Shown here in pieces: positions 8,263 to 18,741 of a DNA stretch of 64,000 nucleotides; within the stretch, counting starts at the first letter, position 1; every line of letters begins with the position of its first letter. Source of the DNA: Helicobacter sp. MIT 99-5507 (GTDB lineage: Bacteria > Campylobacterota > Campylobacteria > Campylobacterales > Helicobacteraceae); the NCBI RefSeq assembly GCF_003364295.1, contig NZ_NXLO01000003.1:248001-312000 (forward strand). Direction: 5' to 3'. The notes beneath the pieces were generated by a model. It searched no databases and was not told the DNA's origin. It worked only from the letters and a program-made list of their open reading frames with translations. A program made the position numbers and the translations under genes.

Positions 8263-8826
8263 TTAATTCAACTCTTTTATTTTTGAACAAATGATTTCAC
8301 AAATCTCATCTTTGTTTTTATCACAAGGTATAGCTATATAATCAATATTTAGAATCTCTACAATAGTAAATATCTTTTTTTGGATTTCTAAAAGATTCAT
8401 AACTCCAGTATTTTCTATATCATCTAGAATCTTGGAGCTAAGTCTATTTTGCAATATTTCCTTATTTGTTTCCAATATCACAACTAAATTTGGTTTTTTT
8501 GCAATTGCAAGATTTAGATTTAAAAGTAAATAAAAATCAAGAGAAGAACAATAAGCAACTCCGCTTATAAAACTTCTATCACTTATTATTAATTTATCTT
8601 TATTTGGTAGTATCAAATTTTTTGTATGATTTGCCCTATCGCTCATAAACAATAATGCTTGCGTGGTATTGTCTAAATTTCCATGCAATGCTAATTCTCT
8701 TATTTGCATACCAAAAGTGCTAGAACTTGGCTCTTTTGTAAAGATTGCATGTTTAAATTTTTTGCCCAAAAGCTCTATTTGTGTGCTTTTCCCGCTTGTA
8801 TCAACACCTTCTAAGACTATATACAT
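8263..8826 (-). CDS. tmk: thymidylate kinase
   Basis: Phosphorylates dTMP to dTDP in the cytoplasm for DNA synthesis. The P-loop is VLEGVDTSGKSTQIE at the very N-terminus, the Asp-Arg motif ISDRSFISGVAY lies near residue 85, and an EPSSSTFG segment corresponds to the Glu-Pro nucleotide region. It is about 187 aa, slightly shorter than the usual 200-210. The start is set at ATG 8826, with GGAG 7 nt upstream, rather than the in-frame TTG at 8832. The coaD stop lies in the same TGATAATG, so the genes are coupled. Confidence 0.95.
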   Translation of the reverse strand: MYIVLEGVDTSGKSTQIELLGKKFKHAIFTKEPSSSTFGMQIRELALHGNLDNTTQALLFMSDRANHTKNLILPNKDKLIISDRSFISGVAYCSSLDFYLLLNLNLAIAKKPNLVVILETNKEILQNRLSSKILDDIENTGVMNLLEIQKKIFTIVEILNIDYIAIPCDKNKDEICEIICSKIKELN

Positions 8827-8828
8827 TA

Positions 8829-9320
8829 TCAATCTCCATTGATACGAAAATTAGATTTGATATATGTATATACTTCTTTTGGCACCAAATGCTCTACATT
8901 GTAGCTATATACGAGTATAGATCTAACTATACTTGAGCTAATAAATATATTTTTTAATGTAGGCATAAAATACACAGTCCCTAAATCGCTATTTAGTGAA
9001 GAATTTGCATATCCTATCTGCAATTCATACTCAAAATCACCAACAGCCCTAAGCCCTCGCACTAAAATATTAGATTCTTTTTGTTTTGCAAAATCTGCTA
9101 AAAGGCAGGAAAACGGCTCTATTGTCACATTATCTATTTTTTTTGTTGCAAGTTTTAGCATCTCTACTCTACATTCAAGACTAAACATAGGATTTTTTGT
9201 GCTAGATTCTGCTACTGCAACTATCACTTTTTCAAAAATTTCACAACTTCGCCTAACAATATCTAAATGCCCATTTGTAACAGGATCAAAAGTCCCAGGA
9301 TATATAGCAATTTTACTCAA
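8829..9320 (-). CDS. coaD: phosphopantetheine adenylyltransferase
   Basis: The penultimate step of coenzyme A synthesis, transferring AMP to 4'-phosphopantetheine. The nucleotidyltransferase signature [15 protein letters not shown] is at the N-terminus, [14 protein letters not shown] in the middle, and ISSSIVRSI near residue 125 (usually ISSTFVR). It is 163 aa, normal for the family. It starts at TTG 9320, overlapping the ubiX stop by TTGA, with a GGGG stretch a few nt upstream. Confidence 0.95.
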   Translation of the reverse strand: MSKIAIYPGTFDPVTNGHLDIVRRSCEIFEKVIVAVAESSTKNPMFSLECRVEMLKLATKKIDNVTIEPFSCLLADFAKQKESNILVRGLRAVGDFEYELQIGYANSSLNSDLGTVYFMPTLKNIFISSSIVRSILVYSYNVEHLVPKEVYTYIKSNFRINGD

Positions 9321-9901
9321 GAATTACCCCATCTTTTATATATAGAATTTTTGATATTTAAAATATCAAGCCATTTTCCTATCAAAAAATCTTCCATAGA
9401 CTCTAAGCTAGAAATATTAGAATAATATCCAATTATAGGTGGTGCAATAACCACCCCTTCTTTTGATAAAATAAGCATATTATTTAATGATATAGAATCT
9501 AGTGGCATTTCTCTTGGTGCAAGAAGTAGTTTTTTTCGCTCTTTTAAACACACAAGAGCACTTCTAGTAATAAGACTATCACTAATCCCACAAGCAATCT
9601 TTGCTAATGTATTCATGCTACATGGAATAATAGCCATAGCATCAATTCCAAATGACCCAGATGATATACACTCACCTAGATTTAAATCATCTAGAATCTT
9701 GATTTTGCTTTTATGTAAATCTTGTAATAGTGGAGTGTTGAAATTATCAAAATCAATATTATGTTCAAAAAGCATTGTCTTTTTTGCGCCATTGCTAACT
9801 ACTAAAAATATCTCTAAATCATCCCTATCCCAAATCTTGGATAAAAATTTCAGTCCTAGCATTGCACCGCTTGCACCACAGATTCCAACTATTAGTTTCA
9901 T
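9317..9901 (-). CDS. ubiX: UbiX-type flavin prenyltransferase
   Basis: Makes the prenylated FMN cofactor for UbiD-type decarboxylases. The glycine-rich phosphate site [14 protein letters not shown] is at the N-terminus. [18 protein letters not shown] near residue 91 and [10 protein letters not shown] near residue 129 are the FMN and dimethylallyl-phosphate regions. It is 194 aa, normal. ATG 9901 overlaps the flgA stop by ATGA. The function is well supported by motifs, and the UbiD partner is outside the window. Confidence 0.92.
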   Translation of the reverse strand: MKLIVGICGASGAMLGLKFLSKIWDRDDLEIFLVVSNGAKKTMLFEHNIDFDNFNTPLLQDLHKSKIKILDDLNLGECISSGSFGIDAMAIIPCSMNTLAKIACGISDSLITRSALVCLKERKKLLLAPREMPLDSISLNNMLILSKEGVVIAPPIIGYYSNISSLESMEDFLIGKWLDILNIKNSIYKRWGNS

Positions 9902-10614
9902 TGCATTTCTGCCTTTTTGTCACCTAATATTTTTATATTTACTATTCTATCTCCTTGCAAACTTTTAGCTTTTATAATCTCTCCAATTGAAGCACTTTTT
10001 AATGCCTCTGCATTAAATATGATATTTATATTATCATCATTATAAAATACTTCTAGTATATCACCTTTTTGCACTATTATTTTTGGAGTGATTTTTGTAT
10101 TTGAAATTATTGCACCATTTGGAATAAAACTCTTTGCAGAATATTCATCAATGATATTTAATGATGCTGGAAGTTGCATATTTTTATCTATATAAATTTG
10201 CGTGATAGTGGAATTATTATTTGTGATAACTTCATTAGTTTTTATATCACTACTTGCAGATAATGCATCGATAGTTGCATTAATATTAAAGCTAAAAAAT
10301 ACCTTTTGATGTTTTTGATTGTGATATAAATGGACTTCAAAATTCCCACTATCTCGCCTTAATAATCTATCATCAAAAATAATCTTATCAATCTTTAATT
10401 GATTTAGATTTATTTGTATTGCAGGAGATACTTCTATATTATGAATGACAATATTATAAGGCTTGTATGTCGCTATAAATTTATCTTTTATAAAAGATTC
10501 TATTTGTGAAATTATTGCTTTATGATTTTGACTAATTGGAATTGTTGCATTATTATCCAAAATAGTTTCTGCATAAATAAAATTTAAGAATAATAAAAAA
10601 AATAAGATTCTCAA
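9898..10614 (-). CDS. flgA: flagellar P-ring assembly chaperone FlgA
   Basis: A periplasmic chaperone helping FlgI form the P-ring of the flagellar basal body. The signal peptide RILFFLLFLNFIYA is followed by an N-terminal region and the C-terminal SAF-like domain (INIIFNAEALKSASIGEIIK, GDRIVNIKILG). The start is set at TTG 10614, because TAAGGTG lies upstream and it begins the signal peptide exactly. The longer frame from 10635 would place seven residues before the signal and overlap uvrD. A flagellar gene inside a housekeeping operon is typical of this group. About 238 aa. Confidence 0.85.
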   Translation of the reverse strand: MRILFFLLFLNFIYAETILDNNATIPISQNHKAIISQIESFIKDKFIATYKPYNIVIHNIEVSPAIQINLNQLKIDKIIFDDRLLRRDSGNFEVHLYHNQKHQKVFFSFNINATIDALSASSDIKTNEVITNNNSTITQIYIDKNMQLPASLNIIDEYSAKSFIPNGAIISNTKITPKIIVQKGDILEVFYNDDNINIIFNAEALKSASIGEIIKAKSLQGDRIVNIKILGDKKAEMQ

Positions 10615-10618
10615 AACT

Positions 10619-12658
10619 TCACACCTTACTAACAAATGAAGATAAGATTTCTCTTGTTATTCCACCAAAATTTATCTTTAGCTTCATATCGCTTCCACTT
10701 TTATTTATATCTAAGATTCTACCAATTCCAAAAATCTTATGATTTACCAAATCATTGCGATTAAATGAATAATTATCTACTTTTGCAATATCATCTATCA
10801 GTCCTGCTTCAGCAAGGAATCTTGATTTTTGAAGTTCTGTCCTTTTGCCTTTGTAGAATCTAGATTTAGCAAATGAAACATAAAGCTCACTTTTTGCTCT
10901 TGTAAATGCGACATAGCCAAGCCTTCGCTCCTCTTGTATATCTGTCGTATCACCTATAAGCGGAAAAAATCCTTCTTCTAATCCTATTATAAATAAATAT
11001 TTAAATTCCAATCCTTTTGAAGAATGAACACTCATGCAGGAGATAGCATTTTCTATATTTTTATCATCATCGCTACTTAATGCAATATCATTTAAAAAAT
11101 CTTCTAGCGAGGCGGTTGGATTTTGCAAAATATAATCTCTAAAAAATCCATAAAATTCGTCTATATTTGCTTTTCTATCCACTTCATCTTCTGTGCTATT
11201 AAATGTATCTAAAATATTTATTTTTTCTTTAAATGCTTCTAAAAATCCCATAGTAGAATGCTCTAATATCTCTTTTAATTCATTTATAGTATCAAATATT
11301 CCCTCTATTGTATCTAAGTGTTTTTTATTGATTCCAATTTCATCTTTATATTTACTAATAGCTTTTAAAATAGATATTTGCTTTGCTTTTACAAAAGATT
11401 CTAATCTATCTTGCGTAACCTTCCCGATACCTCGTTTGGGGCGATTTATAATTCGCATAAATGAAAAATTATCTTCTATATTTATAATAAGCCTAAAATA
11501 ACTCAAAATATCTTTTATCTCTGCTCTTTCATAGAATCTAACAGCACCAATTAGCTTATATGGGATATTTTCTTTTCTTAATCCATCTTCCAAGGCTCTA
11601 CTTAAAGCATTTAATCGAAATAAAATTGCTATATCTTCTAGCTTTGCTCCATTTCTTAGGAGATTTTTAATTTTTCTTGCAATATTTAATGCTTCGATCC
11701 TTTCATCAATAGATTCTAGAATCTCTACATCTTTACCATTTCCAGTGACGCTTATTAGCTTTTTACCAAGTCGTTTTTCATTATTTTTAATAAGATTATT
11801 TGCTACTTCTAATATTTGTGTAGTTGAGCGATAATTTTGTTCTAGTTTAATGACTTTTGCATCGCTAAATTGTTTTGTAAAATCAAGAATATTATTGATA
11901 TTTGCCCCACGCCAGCTATATATACTTTGATCATCATCACCAACAACACAAATATTGCTATGCTCTTTACATAATTTTTGAAGCAATTTATATTGCAAAT
12001 CATTTGTATCTTGATATTCATCAACCATAATATATTTATATCTATCACTAATCTCGCTTGCAAGAGAGGGATTAGAATCCAATATCTCATAAGTAACAAG
12101 CAATAAATCATCAAAATCAAGCATATTATTGGCTAATAAATAAGCATTGTATTGCTCATAAATCTTTGCAATTTCCTTATGCATTGGATTTTTTGATATT
12201 TCTTTTATATCATTTGGCAATACAATATCATTTTTAAATCTAGAAATTTCAGCAGCTAGAAAACTTGTAGGTAGATTTGAATGCAGATTTTTTATAATTT
12301 TCTTTTTATCATCTGTGTCAATTAAAATAAAATTTGGCTCTCTATTGATTCTATTTATATGAAATTTTAAAAATAATAATCCAAATCTATGAAAAGTGCA
12401 AAGTAGTGGTGGCGCAGAATCTTTATTTCTAATTAGATTTAATGCTCTTTGCTTCATTTCACTAGCAGCTTTATTTGTAAAAGTCAAAGTAAGCGTTGAA
12501 GTCGGGCTTATTCCAACTTCATCAATTAGATAAGCAAGTCTTGTAGTTAGAGTTTTTGTTTTTCCACTTCCAGCGCCAGCAAGAATAAGCAAGGCACCAT
12601 CGATATGCTCTACAGCTCGTTTTTGCTCATCATTTAAACCATCAAAAATATTACTCAT
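10619..12658 (-). CDS. uvrD: UvrD/Rep-type DNA helicase
   Basis: A superfamily 1A 3'-5' helicase for mismatch and excision repair and for removing proteins from DNA. Walker A is ILAGAGSGKTKTLTTR (about residue 25), motif Ia LTFTNKAA, motif II IMVDEYQDTND, motif III GDDDQSIYSWRGA, motif IV LEQNYRS, motif V MSVHSSKGLEF and motif VI GYVAFTRAKSELYV. All are intact. It is 679 aa, within the usual 650-730. It lies between the TPR gene and flgA, with only 4 nt between its start and the TPR stop. Confidence 0.95.
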   Translation of the reverse strand: MSNIFDGLNDEQKRAVEHIDGALLILAGAGSGKTKTLTTRLAYLIDEVGISPTSTLTLTFTNKAASEMKQRALNLIRNKDSAPPLLCTFHRFGLLFLKFHINRINREPNFILIDTDDKKKIIKNLHSNLPTSFLAAEISRFKNDIVLPNDIKEISKNPMHKEIAKIYEQYNAYLLANNMLDFDDLLLVTYEILDSNPSLASEISDRYKYIMVDEYQDTNDLQYKLLQKLCKEHSNICVVGDDDQSIYSWRGANINNILDFTKQFSDAKVIKLEQNYRSTTQILEVANNLIKNNEKRLGKKLISVTGNGKDVEILESIDERIEALNIARKIKNLLRNGAKLEDIAILFRLNALSRALEDGLRKENIPYKLIGAVRFYERAEIKDILSYFRLIINIEDNFSFMRIINRPKRGIGKVTQDRLESFVKAKQISILKAISKYKDEIGINKKHLDTIEGIFDTINELKEILEHSTMGFLEAFKEKINILDTFNSTEDEVDRKANIDEFYGFFRDYILQNPTASLEDFLNDIALSSDDDKNIENAISCMSVHSSKGLEFKYLFIIGLEEGFFPLIGDTTDIQEERRLGYVAFTRAKSELYVSFAKSRFYKGKRTELQKSRFLAEAGLIDDIAKVDNYSFNRNDLVNHKIFGIGRILDINKSGSDMKLKINFGGITREILSSFVSKV

Positions 12659-12662
12659 TTAG

Positions 12663-15104
12663 TCACTCTTGTTTCAAAAGATTACTTGTATCAATCTCAA
12701 AATCAAAAAATCTTGATTGAAATCCTGTATCACCAATTTGTGCAAACTGCAAGCTTGCTAGTTTAAAATTACCCATTGCTTGATGAAGCAAGCCAAGTGC
12801 ATATCTACTCTCAAAATTTGAGCTAGATTCTAGTCTTGATAATTGTATCAAAGCAGCAGCATTATCATAATGCCCAGCTCCAATAGCTGCAACACCAGCT
12901 AAAAAATAATTCTCTGAAGTTGTTATTTTATAATCATCAATAAGGCTATTATAATATACAAATGATTTTTCAAAATCACCCAAATAAATAGAATTTAGCG
13001 CCAAAGCTTGCAAGATTCCGCTAATATCACCTTGTGTATTTAATAATTTATTTGTAAGCAATGTATCTACATAGCTATTTGCACCAACTAAAAATGCCAT
13101 AAAAGTATAAAGCTCTCTAGCAAGTGATGGACCAGTATAAACTAAATCAAGATTCTTTAAATCATTTTTAAAAAAGTTAAATAAATTTAGTGAAAATTCT
13201 TTTATATTTTGATTGTAATAATTTGATATATGATGAAGCATGACTGCCACCATATCGCTATTTGTAGCAACCTCTAAATCTTTAAATGAATTTGATATGA
13301 TTTCTCTATTTTGCGAACTAATAGAATAAAGAGCATTTAGGGCATACATCATTGGTGTTTTTTTTGCGTTATCAAACCAAGTCATATCATCTGATATATT
13401 TCCATTGACAAAACCAAATAATGATCTAAGGAACATCATTTTATCTACATCATCAAAATTTATATTATCAAAACTATAAGTAATATCATTAAAAATACGA
13501 TTTCCATCACTATAAGTTAGCTGATGGCACATAAGTGCAAAGATTCCAGATAAAACATCATTTTCATCTAAATGATAAGCTTTGATAAAATGTTTTTTTG
13601 CATTTTCAAAATCATTTAATTGTGCATATATAAGACCTAGATTATATTGCAAAACTTGATGATTTGGATACACCAAAGATGCTTGCTTCATTATCTCTAA
13701 GGCATTATTAATATTGTATTTTAGAATCTCTCTTATGCTTTGTGTTATATTTGTATTAATCCTAGATAACATCTCACCTCTAAGCAATGCAGAGCTTGCT
13801 TTTTCAATATTATCCATTCTTAATTCCAAGCCTCCCTCTCTTAGCAAAGATAAAGTATTCTCAACATCAAATACCCTAAATGGTGCAAAATAAAATAACA
13901 CTCTATAATTAACGAGTATATTTTGTCTTTGACTTAGATTCCAGAAGTTTTTTTGCACTAAATTAATATCAAATAAAGAATCTGCGAGTTTGACTTTTAT
14001 AGGATATATATTTTGCAAAGATTCTTGTGAATGAGACTTTAATAAATCTTCATAGATATTTGATACTTGAGCAAAGTTTGATCTTTTTATCTCAACCAAT
14101 CCTAAAGCTATTTTTTCTTTTGGATTGTTTATAGCATTATCTCTTATATAAGTATCAATTTGCTCAAATGCCAAATCATACTCTCCCATGCGTGCATAAA
14201 GCAATCCAGTACTAAAACGATAATCTCCACTTGATATATCTAATAAACTTTTTAAAGCATTATAATTATCATTAAAGCTAAGATAGATCTTTGAAGCAAG
14301 AATGGCATTTTCATCTTTATAAAAATTAGAGCTTGGATGTTTAAGTGATGAGAGCGCATTAAAATAATTTTGTGAATAAAAATTTATTAGCGAATAAAGA
14401 TATGAATAAAGCGGTTTATCATACCAATCACTTAGCTTTCCTCTAGCAAGACCAACAAAATAATCATAAGATTTCAAATCATTAATCATATATGAAGCTA
14501 GTGCAGCATTTATCGCTGCAGCAGCTACATTTTCACCAGAATTAATAGTATTTATAAATGCCTGTATAGAATCTTTATATTCACCTTCTTTTAGCTTTGC
14601 TACACCTAGATTAAAGCTTGAAAAACTTTGTGAAAATATCGCGATATTGCTGTATATATCAAGTGCTTCTGTGATTTGACCACTATTATAAAGTATAGAT
14701 GCCTTCTCTATCCAATTTTGCAATTCGCCACTACTAAATTGAAAATTAGTTCCATCATTTTTTATGATATTGTTTTTAGGTTTTAGGGTGTAAATCTCGC
14801 TTAATGGAGATTCTTTATTGAATGTTAAAACTGCAATAACAATTAAAACAATAATCCCTATAATAAAACCAAGAATCAAATAAAATAGCTTTTTATTACC
14901 TAATATTTTTTGCAAAATTGCATTATTTTTTATGATATTAATTAAATTTGTAACTTTTGTAATAAAACCACTAAATTTTTGCTTTTGTTTTGTAAAAAAT
15001 AATCTTGTTTTATCTTTTAGATTGGATAGCTTATTTGGATTATCATCATCAAGACGAATGATTGTTTTATCATCATTATTTGGATTTTGTGTGTTCTCTG
15101 CCAT
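12663..15104 (-). CDS. large membrane-anchored TPR protein
   Basis: 813 aa. A charged cytoplasmic N-terminus of about 70 residues is followed by one transmembrane helix (LFYLILGFIIGIIVLIVIAV, about 74-93), then a long helical region outside the membrane. TPR-like pairs are visible, for example FNLGVAKLKEGEYKDSIQAF (about 160), LQYNLGLIYAQLNDFENAKK (about 485) and the last helices around YALGLLHQAMGNFKLASLQF (about 780). The position between serS and uvrD matches a TPR protein of H. pylori known, to my memory, only as a conserved gene. TPR arrays act as scaffolds; no enzymatic motif is seen. It is separated from serS by 3 nt. Confidence 0.8.
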   Translation of the reverse strand: MAENTQNPNNDDKTIIRLDDDNPNKLSNLKDKTRLFFTKQKQKFSGFITKVTNLINIIKNNAILQKILGNKKLFYLILGFIIGIIVLIVIAVLTFNKESPLSEIYTLKPKNNIIKNDGTNFQFSSGELQNWIEKASILYNSGQITEALDIYSNIAIFSQSFSSFNLGVAKLKEGEYKDSIQAFINTINSGENVAAAAINAALASYMINDLKSYDYFVGLARGKLSDWYDKPLYSYLYSLINFYSQNYFNALSSLKHPSSNFYKDENAILASKIYLSFNDNYNALKSLLDISSGDYRFSTGLLYARMGEYDLAFEQIDTYIRDNAINNPKEKIALGLVEIKRSNFAQVSNIYEDLLKSHSQESLQNIYPIKVKLADSLFDINLVQKNFWNLSQRQNILVNYRVLFYFAPFRVFDVENTLSLLREGGLELRMDNIEKASSALLRGEMLSRINTNITQSIREILKYNINNALEIMKQASLVYPNHQVLQYNLGLIYAQLNDFENAKKHFIKAYHLDENDVLSGIFALMCHQLTYSDGNRIFNDITYSFDNINFDDVDKMMFLRSLFGFVNGNISDDMTWFDNAKKTPMMYALNALYSISSQNREIISNSFKDLEVATNSDMVAVMLHHISNYYNQNIKEFSLNLFNFFKNDLKNLDLVYTGPSLARELYTFMAFLVGANSYVDTLLTNKLLNTQGDISGILQALALNSIYLGDFEKSFVYYNSLIDDYKITTSENYFLAGVAAIGAGHYDNAAALIQLSRLESSSNFESRYALGLLHQAMGNFKLASLQFAQIGDTGFQSRFFDFEIDTSNLLKQE

Positions 15105-15107
15105 GTA

Positions 15108-16403
15108 TTAAGCCATGTATTTTTTAAGCGCATCTGGAATGCTTATAGTGCCATCACTATTTTGATAGTTTTCAACAATTGCCACTATTGTCCTACCAAC
15201 TGCAAGTGATGAGCCATTTAATGTATGGGCTAAAATATTTTTCTTACCATCTTTAAATCTGATTTTTCCTCTTCTACTTTGAAAGTCTCGCACATTTGAT
15301 ACAGAGCTAATCTCTCTATAGCAATTTTGCCCTGGAAGCCATACTTCAATATCTATCGTATTACTTGCACTAAATCCCAAATCTCCACCGCAAAGCTGTA
15401 TAAAGCGATGAGGTAAATCTAATGCTTTTAAGATTCCGCTTGCACTAAGAAGCATTTTTTCTTGCATTTCATCACTTTTATCTGGTGTAGTTATTGCAAC
15501 TAATTCCACCTTATCAAATTGATGTTGTCTTATAATACCTCTTGTATCTCGCCCAGCACTACCCGCCTCTTTTCTAAAACAAGGTGTATAAGCCTGAAGC
15601 ATGATAGGAAGAGATTCTATTGGAATGATGCTATCTCTATATAAATTTGTAAGGGTTATTTCTGCAGTAGAGATGAGATATAATTCATGCCCTTTTGGTT
15701 TTTGTCCTTTTTGTAATTCAATTTCTTCATCTACAAAACTATCGATTTTAAACATATCATTTTCAAATTTTGGCAATTGCCCTGTTGTAATAAGAGAATC
15801 TTTATTTACGATTACAGGCGTGCAAACCTCGCTAAAGCCATTTTTGGCATTAAAATCAAGCATAAAATTGATTAATGCTCTATTTAGTTTTGCTGCACCA
15901 CCACTTAGCACATTAAATCTACTTTTTGCAAGTTTTATACCAAGACTAAAATCTACCCATTTATTCACCTCAAGCAATTCATAATGCTCTTTTGGAACAA
16001 AATCAAATTTCTTTTTTTCTAAAATCGTCTCTAAAATAACATTATCATTTTCATCATCTCCTATTGGAGTTTTAGAATCTGGCAAATTTGGAATACCAAG
16101 TAAAACATCATTTAAGCTAGATTCTGCATTATTTACTTCATCTTGCAAAACTGCTATTTTTGATTTTAATGATGTAAGATTCTCTTGAAGTTCTTTTATA
16201 TCTTTATTTTGTTTTTTATATTCAAAAAATAACTTAGATTTTGCATTTTGTTCTGCTTTGTTAGATTCTAATTCTTTTAATTTTGACTTATATATATTTG
16301 CAATGTTAAAAACAATATCCAATGTCTCTTGTGGCACTTTTTTTATAGAAAGAGCATTTTTGATAAAATCAAAATCATTTAATAAAAGTTTTATATCTAT
16401 CAT
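15108..16403 (-). CDS. serS: seryl-tRNA synthetase
   Basis: Charges tRNA-Ser with serine. The N-terminal coiled-coil arm (about residues 30-100, rich in Lys/Glu/Leu) and the class II core are present: motif 2 with [21 protein letters not shown] (about 275) and motif 3 [17 protein letters not shown] (about 388-404). 431 aa, normal. It is the first gene of the leftward operon. The 125-nt gap to tatB holds divergent promoters. A tRNA-Ser gene lies 3.5 kb away. Confidence 0.96.
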   Translation of the reverse strand: MIDIKLLLNDFDFIKNALSIKKVPQETLDIVFNIANIYKSKLKELESNKAEQNAKSKLFFEYKKQNKDIKELQENLTSLKSKIAVLQDEVNNAESSLNDVLLGIPNLPDSKTPIGDDENDNVILETILEKKKFDFVPKEHYELLEVNKWVDFSLGIKLAKSRFNVLSGGAAKLNRALINFMLDFNAKNGFSEVCTPVIVNKDSLITTGQLPKFENDMFKIDSFVDEEIELQKGQKPKGHELYLISTAEITLTNLYRDSIIPIESLPIMLQAYTPCFRKEAGSAGRDTRGIIRQHQFDKVELVAITTPDKSDEMQEKMLLSASGILKALDLPHRFIQLCGGDLGFSASNTIDIEVWLPGQNCYREISSVSNVRDFQSRRGKIRFKDGKKNILAHTLNGSSLAVGRTIVAIVENYQNSDGTISIPDALKKYMA

Positions 16404-16528
16404 TATTCAAAGCCTTAAATGTCTTTTAAAAATTATTAAAACACTAATTATAACAATCTAAAACCCAAAAAATAAACTTTTTGCGATACAATAACAAGCA
16501 TTATTTTTAAAAGTGATAAAAGGTTTTT

Positions 16529-16996
16529 ATGTTTGGATTTTCATTTGGTGAGATTCTAGTTATTGCAATTATTGCAGTTCTTTTTTTAGGACCAGACAAG
16601 CTTCCACAAACATTTATTGATATAGCAAGGTTTATAAAAGCACTCAAAAAAACAATAAATGATGCAAAAGATGCAATTGATAGAGAAGTCCATATAAGCG
16701 AGATCAAACAAGAAGCCCTAGAATATAAAAAGAAATTTGAACAAAGCACAAATGATATTACAAAAGATATAAGCAATAATAAAAGCTTAAATGAATTAAG
16801 CGATATCTTAAATTCATCGCTTGAGGTGCCATCTTATAATTCAACATCAAAAAATGATGCTAAAGATGAAGTAAAAATGCAAGATTTAGAATCTAAAGGA
16901 AAAGAAATTGCCTCAAAAGTAAATCTAAAGAAAAAAGAAGTGACAAATAAAGCAGATTCTACAAAACAAAGCGATGCGGAGCAAAATAATGTTTGA
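16529..16996 (+). CDS. tatB: Sec-independent translocase protein TatB
   Basis: Part of the twin-arginine translocase that exports folded proteins. One N-terminal transmembrane helix (GEILVIAIIAVLFLGPDKLP, about 7-26) has the Gly-Pro hinge, followed by an amphipathic helix (TFIDIARFIKALKKTIND) and a long charged tail, 155 aa in total. The order tatB-tatC and the length favour TatB over TatA. Its stop overlaps the tatC start. Tat export would serve cofactor-containing periplasmic enzymes, though none in this window shows a clear twin-arginine signal. Confidence 0.92.
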   Translation: MFGFSFGEILVIAIIAVLFLGPDKLPQTFIDIARFIKALKKTINDAKDAIDREVHISEIKQEALEYKKKFEQSTNDITKDISNNKSLNELSDILNSSLEVPSYNSTSKNDAKDEVKMQDLESKGKEIASKVNLKKKEVTNKADSTKQSDAEQNNV

Positions 16997-17732
16997 AGAT
17001 TTAAAACCGCATTTAATAGATTTAAGAAAAAGATTGACAATATCGATAATTACAATTATTGCGATGTTTTTTGTATGTTATGGATTCTGGGAGATGATAT
17101 TACAAATCATCTTAGCTCCACTAATTGATGTATTACCAAAAGACACAAAACCTGTGTTTATACAAGTTGGTGAAGGATTTTTGACAGCTGTAAAAGTTTC
17201 ATTTTTTTCTGCATTTATTGTCTCTTTGCCAATTATTTTTTGGCAATTATGGTTATTTGTGGCACCTGGATTGTATAGCAATGAAAAGAAAATGATCTTG
17301 CCATTTGTGTTTTTTGCAACAATTATGTTTCTAATTGGAGTTTTATTTGCATATTTTATTGTAATTCCTTATGGACTTGCTTTTCTTATAACTTTTGGAA
17401 ATGATAGTGGAATGTTTAATGCAATGCCTAGCATTGGATATTATGTAACTTTTTTTGCAAGATTTATGATTGGATTTGGTATTGCTTTTGAATTACCAGT
17501 AGTTTGCTATTTTCTAGCAAAAATTGGGCTTATTACAGACCAAACATTAATCAAATTTTTTAGAATTGCTGTAGTATTGATTTTTATTCTTGCAGCATTT
17601 TTAACACCACCTGAAGTAACAACACAGATTCTTATGGCAGTGCCTCTTGTCGTGCTTTATGGTGTATCAATCATTATTGTAAAATTTGTAAATCCAGAAA
17701 AACCAAGTGATTTAAATTCTGATGATGAATGA
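16989..17732 (+). CDS. tatC: Sec-independent translocase protein TatC
   Basis: The receptor for twin-arginine signal peptides, with six membrane helices. The conserved cytoplasmic N-terminus MFEDLKPHLIDLRKRL is followed by hydrophobic segments, SFFSAFIVSLPIIFWQLWLF, and the periplasmic-loop proline FELPVVCYFLAKIGLI. It is about 247 aa, normal. The start is set at ATG 16989 (8-nt overlap with tatB). The frame can be read five codons further upstream, but that adds residues before the conserved N-terminus. Confidence 0.95.
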   Translation: MFEDLKPHLIDLRKRLTISIITIIAMFFVCYGFWEMILQIILAPLIDVLPKDTKPVFIQVGEGFLTAVKVSFFSAFIVSLPIIFWQLWLFVAPGLYSNEKKMILPFVFFATIMFLIGVLFAYFIVIPYGLAFLITFGNDSGMFNAMPSIGYYVTFFARFMIGFGIAFELPVVCYFLAKIGLITDQTLIKFFRIAVVLIFILAAFLTPPEVTTQILMAVPLVVLYGVSIIIVKFVNPEKPSDLNSDDE

Positions 17733-18741
17733 TGAAGCACTAGAATCTTATAACTACCATCTTCCACAAGAATTAATATCACTAAATCCTGTATTTCCAA
17801 AAAATAATGCAAAGCTACTTGTATATAAAAGAGAGACAGATACAATCATACATAGCAATTTTGGTGAATTTTTCGATTTTATTCCAAAAGATTGCTTGAT
17901 AGTTTTAAATGACACAAAAGTCATAAAAGCTAGAATCTTTGGAAATAAAAAAAGTGGTGGTAAAATCGAGCTTTTATATCATAATGCGCTAGATTGCGAT
18001 ACTTTCAAAGTGCAAATTAAAGGAAAAGTAAAAAATGGTGATGAAATAATATTTTCAAATAATCTTAGAGCAATCATAAAAGAATGCCTGGATAATGGCA
18101 TTAGAATCATACAATTTTATAAAGATTCTAAGATATTAAATGAAAATCTTGTTTTAAAAATATTAGATGAGATTGGTTGCATGCCCTTGCCACCTTATAT
18201 AAAAAGAAAAAGCAATACAAATGATGAAAAAACATACCAAAGTGTCTTTGCTAAAAATCTAGGGGCGATCGCTGCGCCTACTGCTTCACTTCATTTTGAT
18301 GATAATGCATTTGCTAAAATAAAATCTCTAAATCATTGTTTTGTGACCTTGCATATTGGTGCTGGAACTTTTTTTGGAGTAGAATCTAGCAATATAAAAA
18401 ATCACAAAATGCATACAGAGACATTTTTTATAAATCAAGATTCTAAAGAAAAGATAGATAATAGCAATGAGATTCTATGTATCGGCACGACTGCTTGTAG
18501 ATGTGTAGAATACTACACGCGAAGTAAAAAATTAAGTGGGGATTGCGATATTTTTATAAATCCATTTAATAAACCCATAAAAACAAAATATCTACTTACC
18601 AATTTTCATTTGCCAAAATCATCACTGCTCATGCTTGTATCAGCATTTATTGGTAGAGAAAAAACTCTTGAGATTTATCAAAATGCTATAGATAATAAAT
18701 ACAAATTCTATTCTTATGGCGATGGAATGCTAATACTATGA
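17722..18741 (+). CDS. queA: S-adenosylmethionine:tRNA ribosyltransferase-isomerase
   Basis: Builds epoxyqueuosine in the wobble position of tRNAs, using SAM as ribosyl donor. It has YHLPQELISLNPVFP at the N-terminus, LIVLNDTKVIKARIFG, APTASLHFDD (about 190), LHIGAGTFFGVES, and LTNFHLPKSSLLMLVSAFIG near the end. 339 aa. The start lies inside tatC (ATG 17722 or 17725) and the gene overlaps rsmG by 4 nt, so tat-queA-rsmG is one operon. Confidence 0.96.
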   Translation: MMNDEALESYNYHLPQELISLNPVFPKNNAKLLVYKRETDTIIHSNFGEFFDFIPKDCLIVLNDTKVIKARIFGNKKSGGKIELLYHNALDCDTFKVQIKGKVKNGDEIIFSNNLRAIIKECLDNGIRIIQFYKDSKILNENLVLKILDEIGCMPLPPYIKRKSNTNDEKTYQSVFAKNLGAIAAPTASLHFDDNAFAKIKSLNHCFVTLHIGAGTFFGVESSNIKNHKMHTETFFINQDSKEKIDNSNEILCIGTTACRCVEYYTRSKKLSGDCDIFINPFNKPIKTKYLLTNFHLPKSSLLMLVSAFIGREKTLEIYQNAIDNKYKFYSYGDGMLIL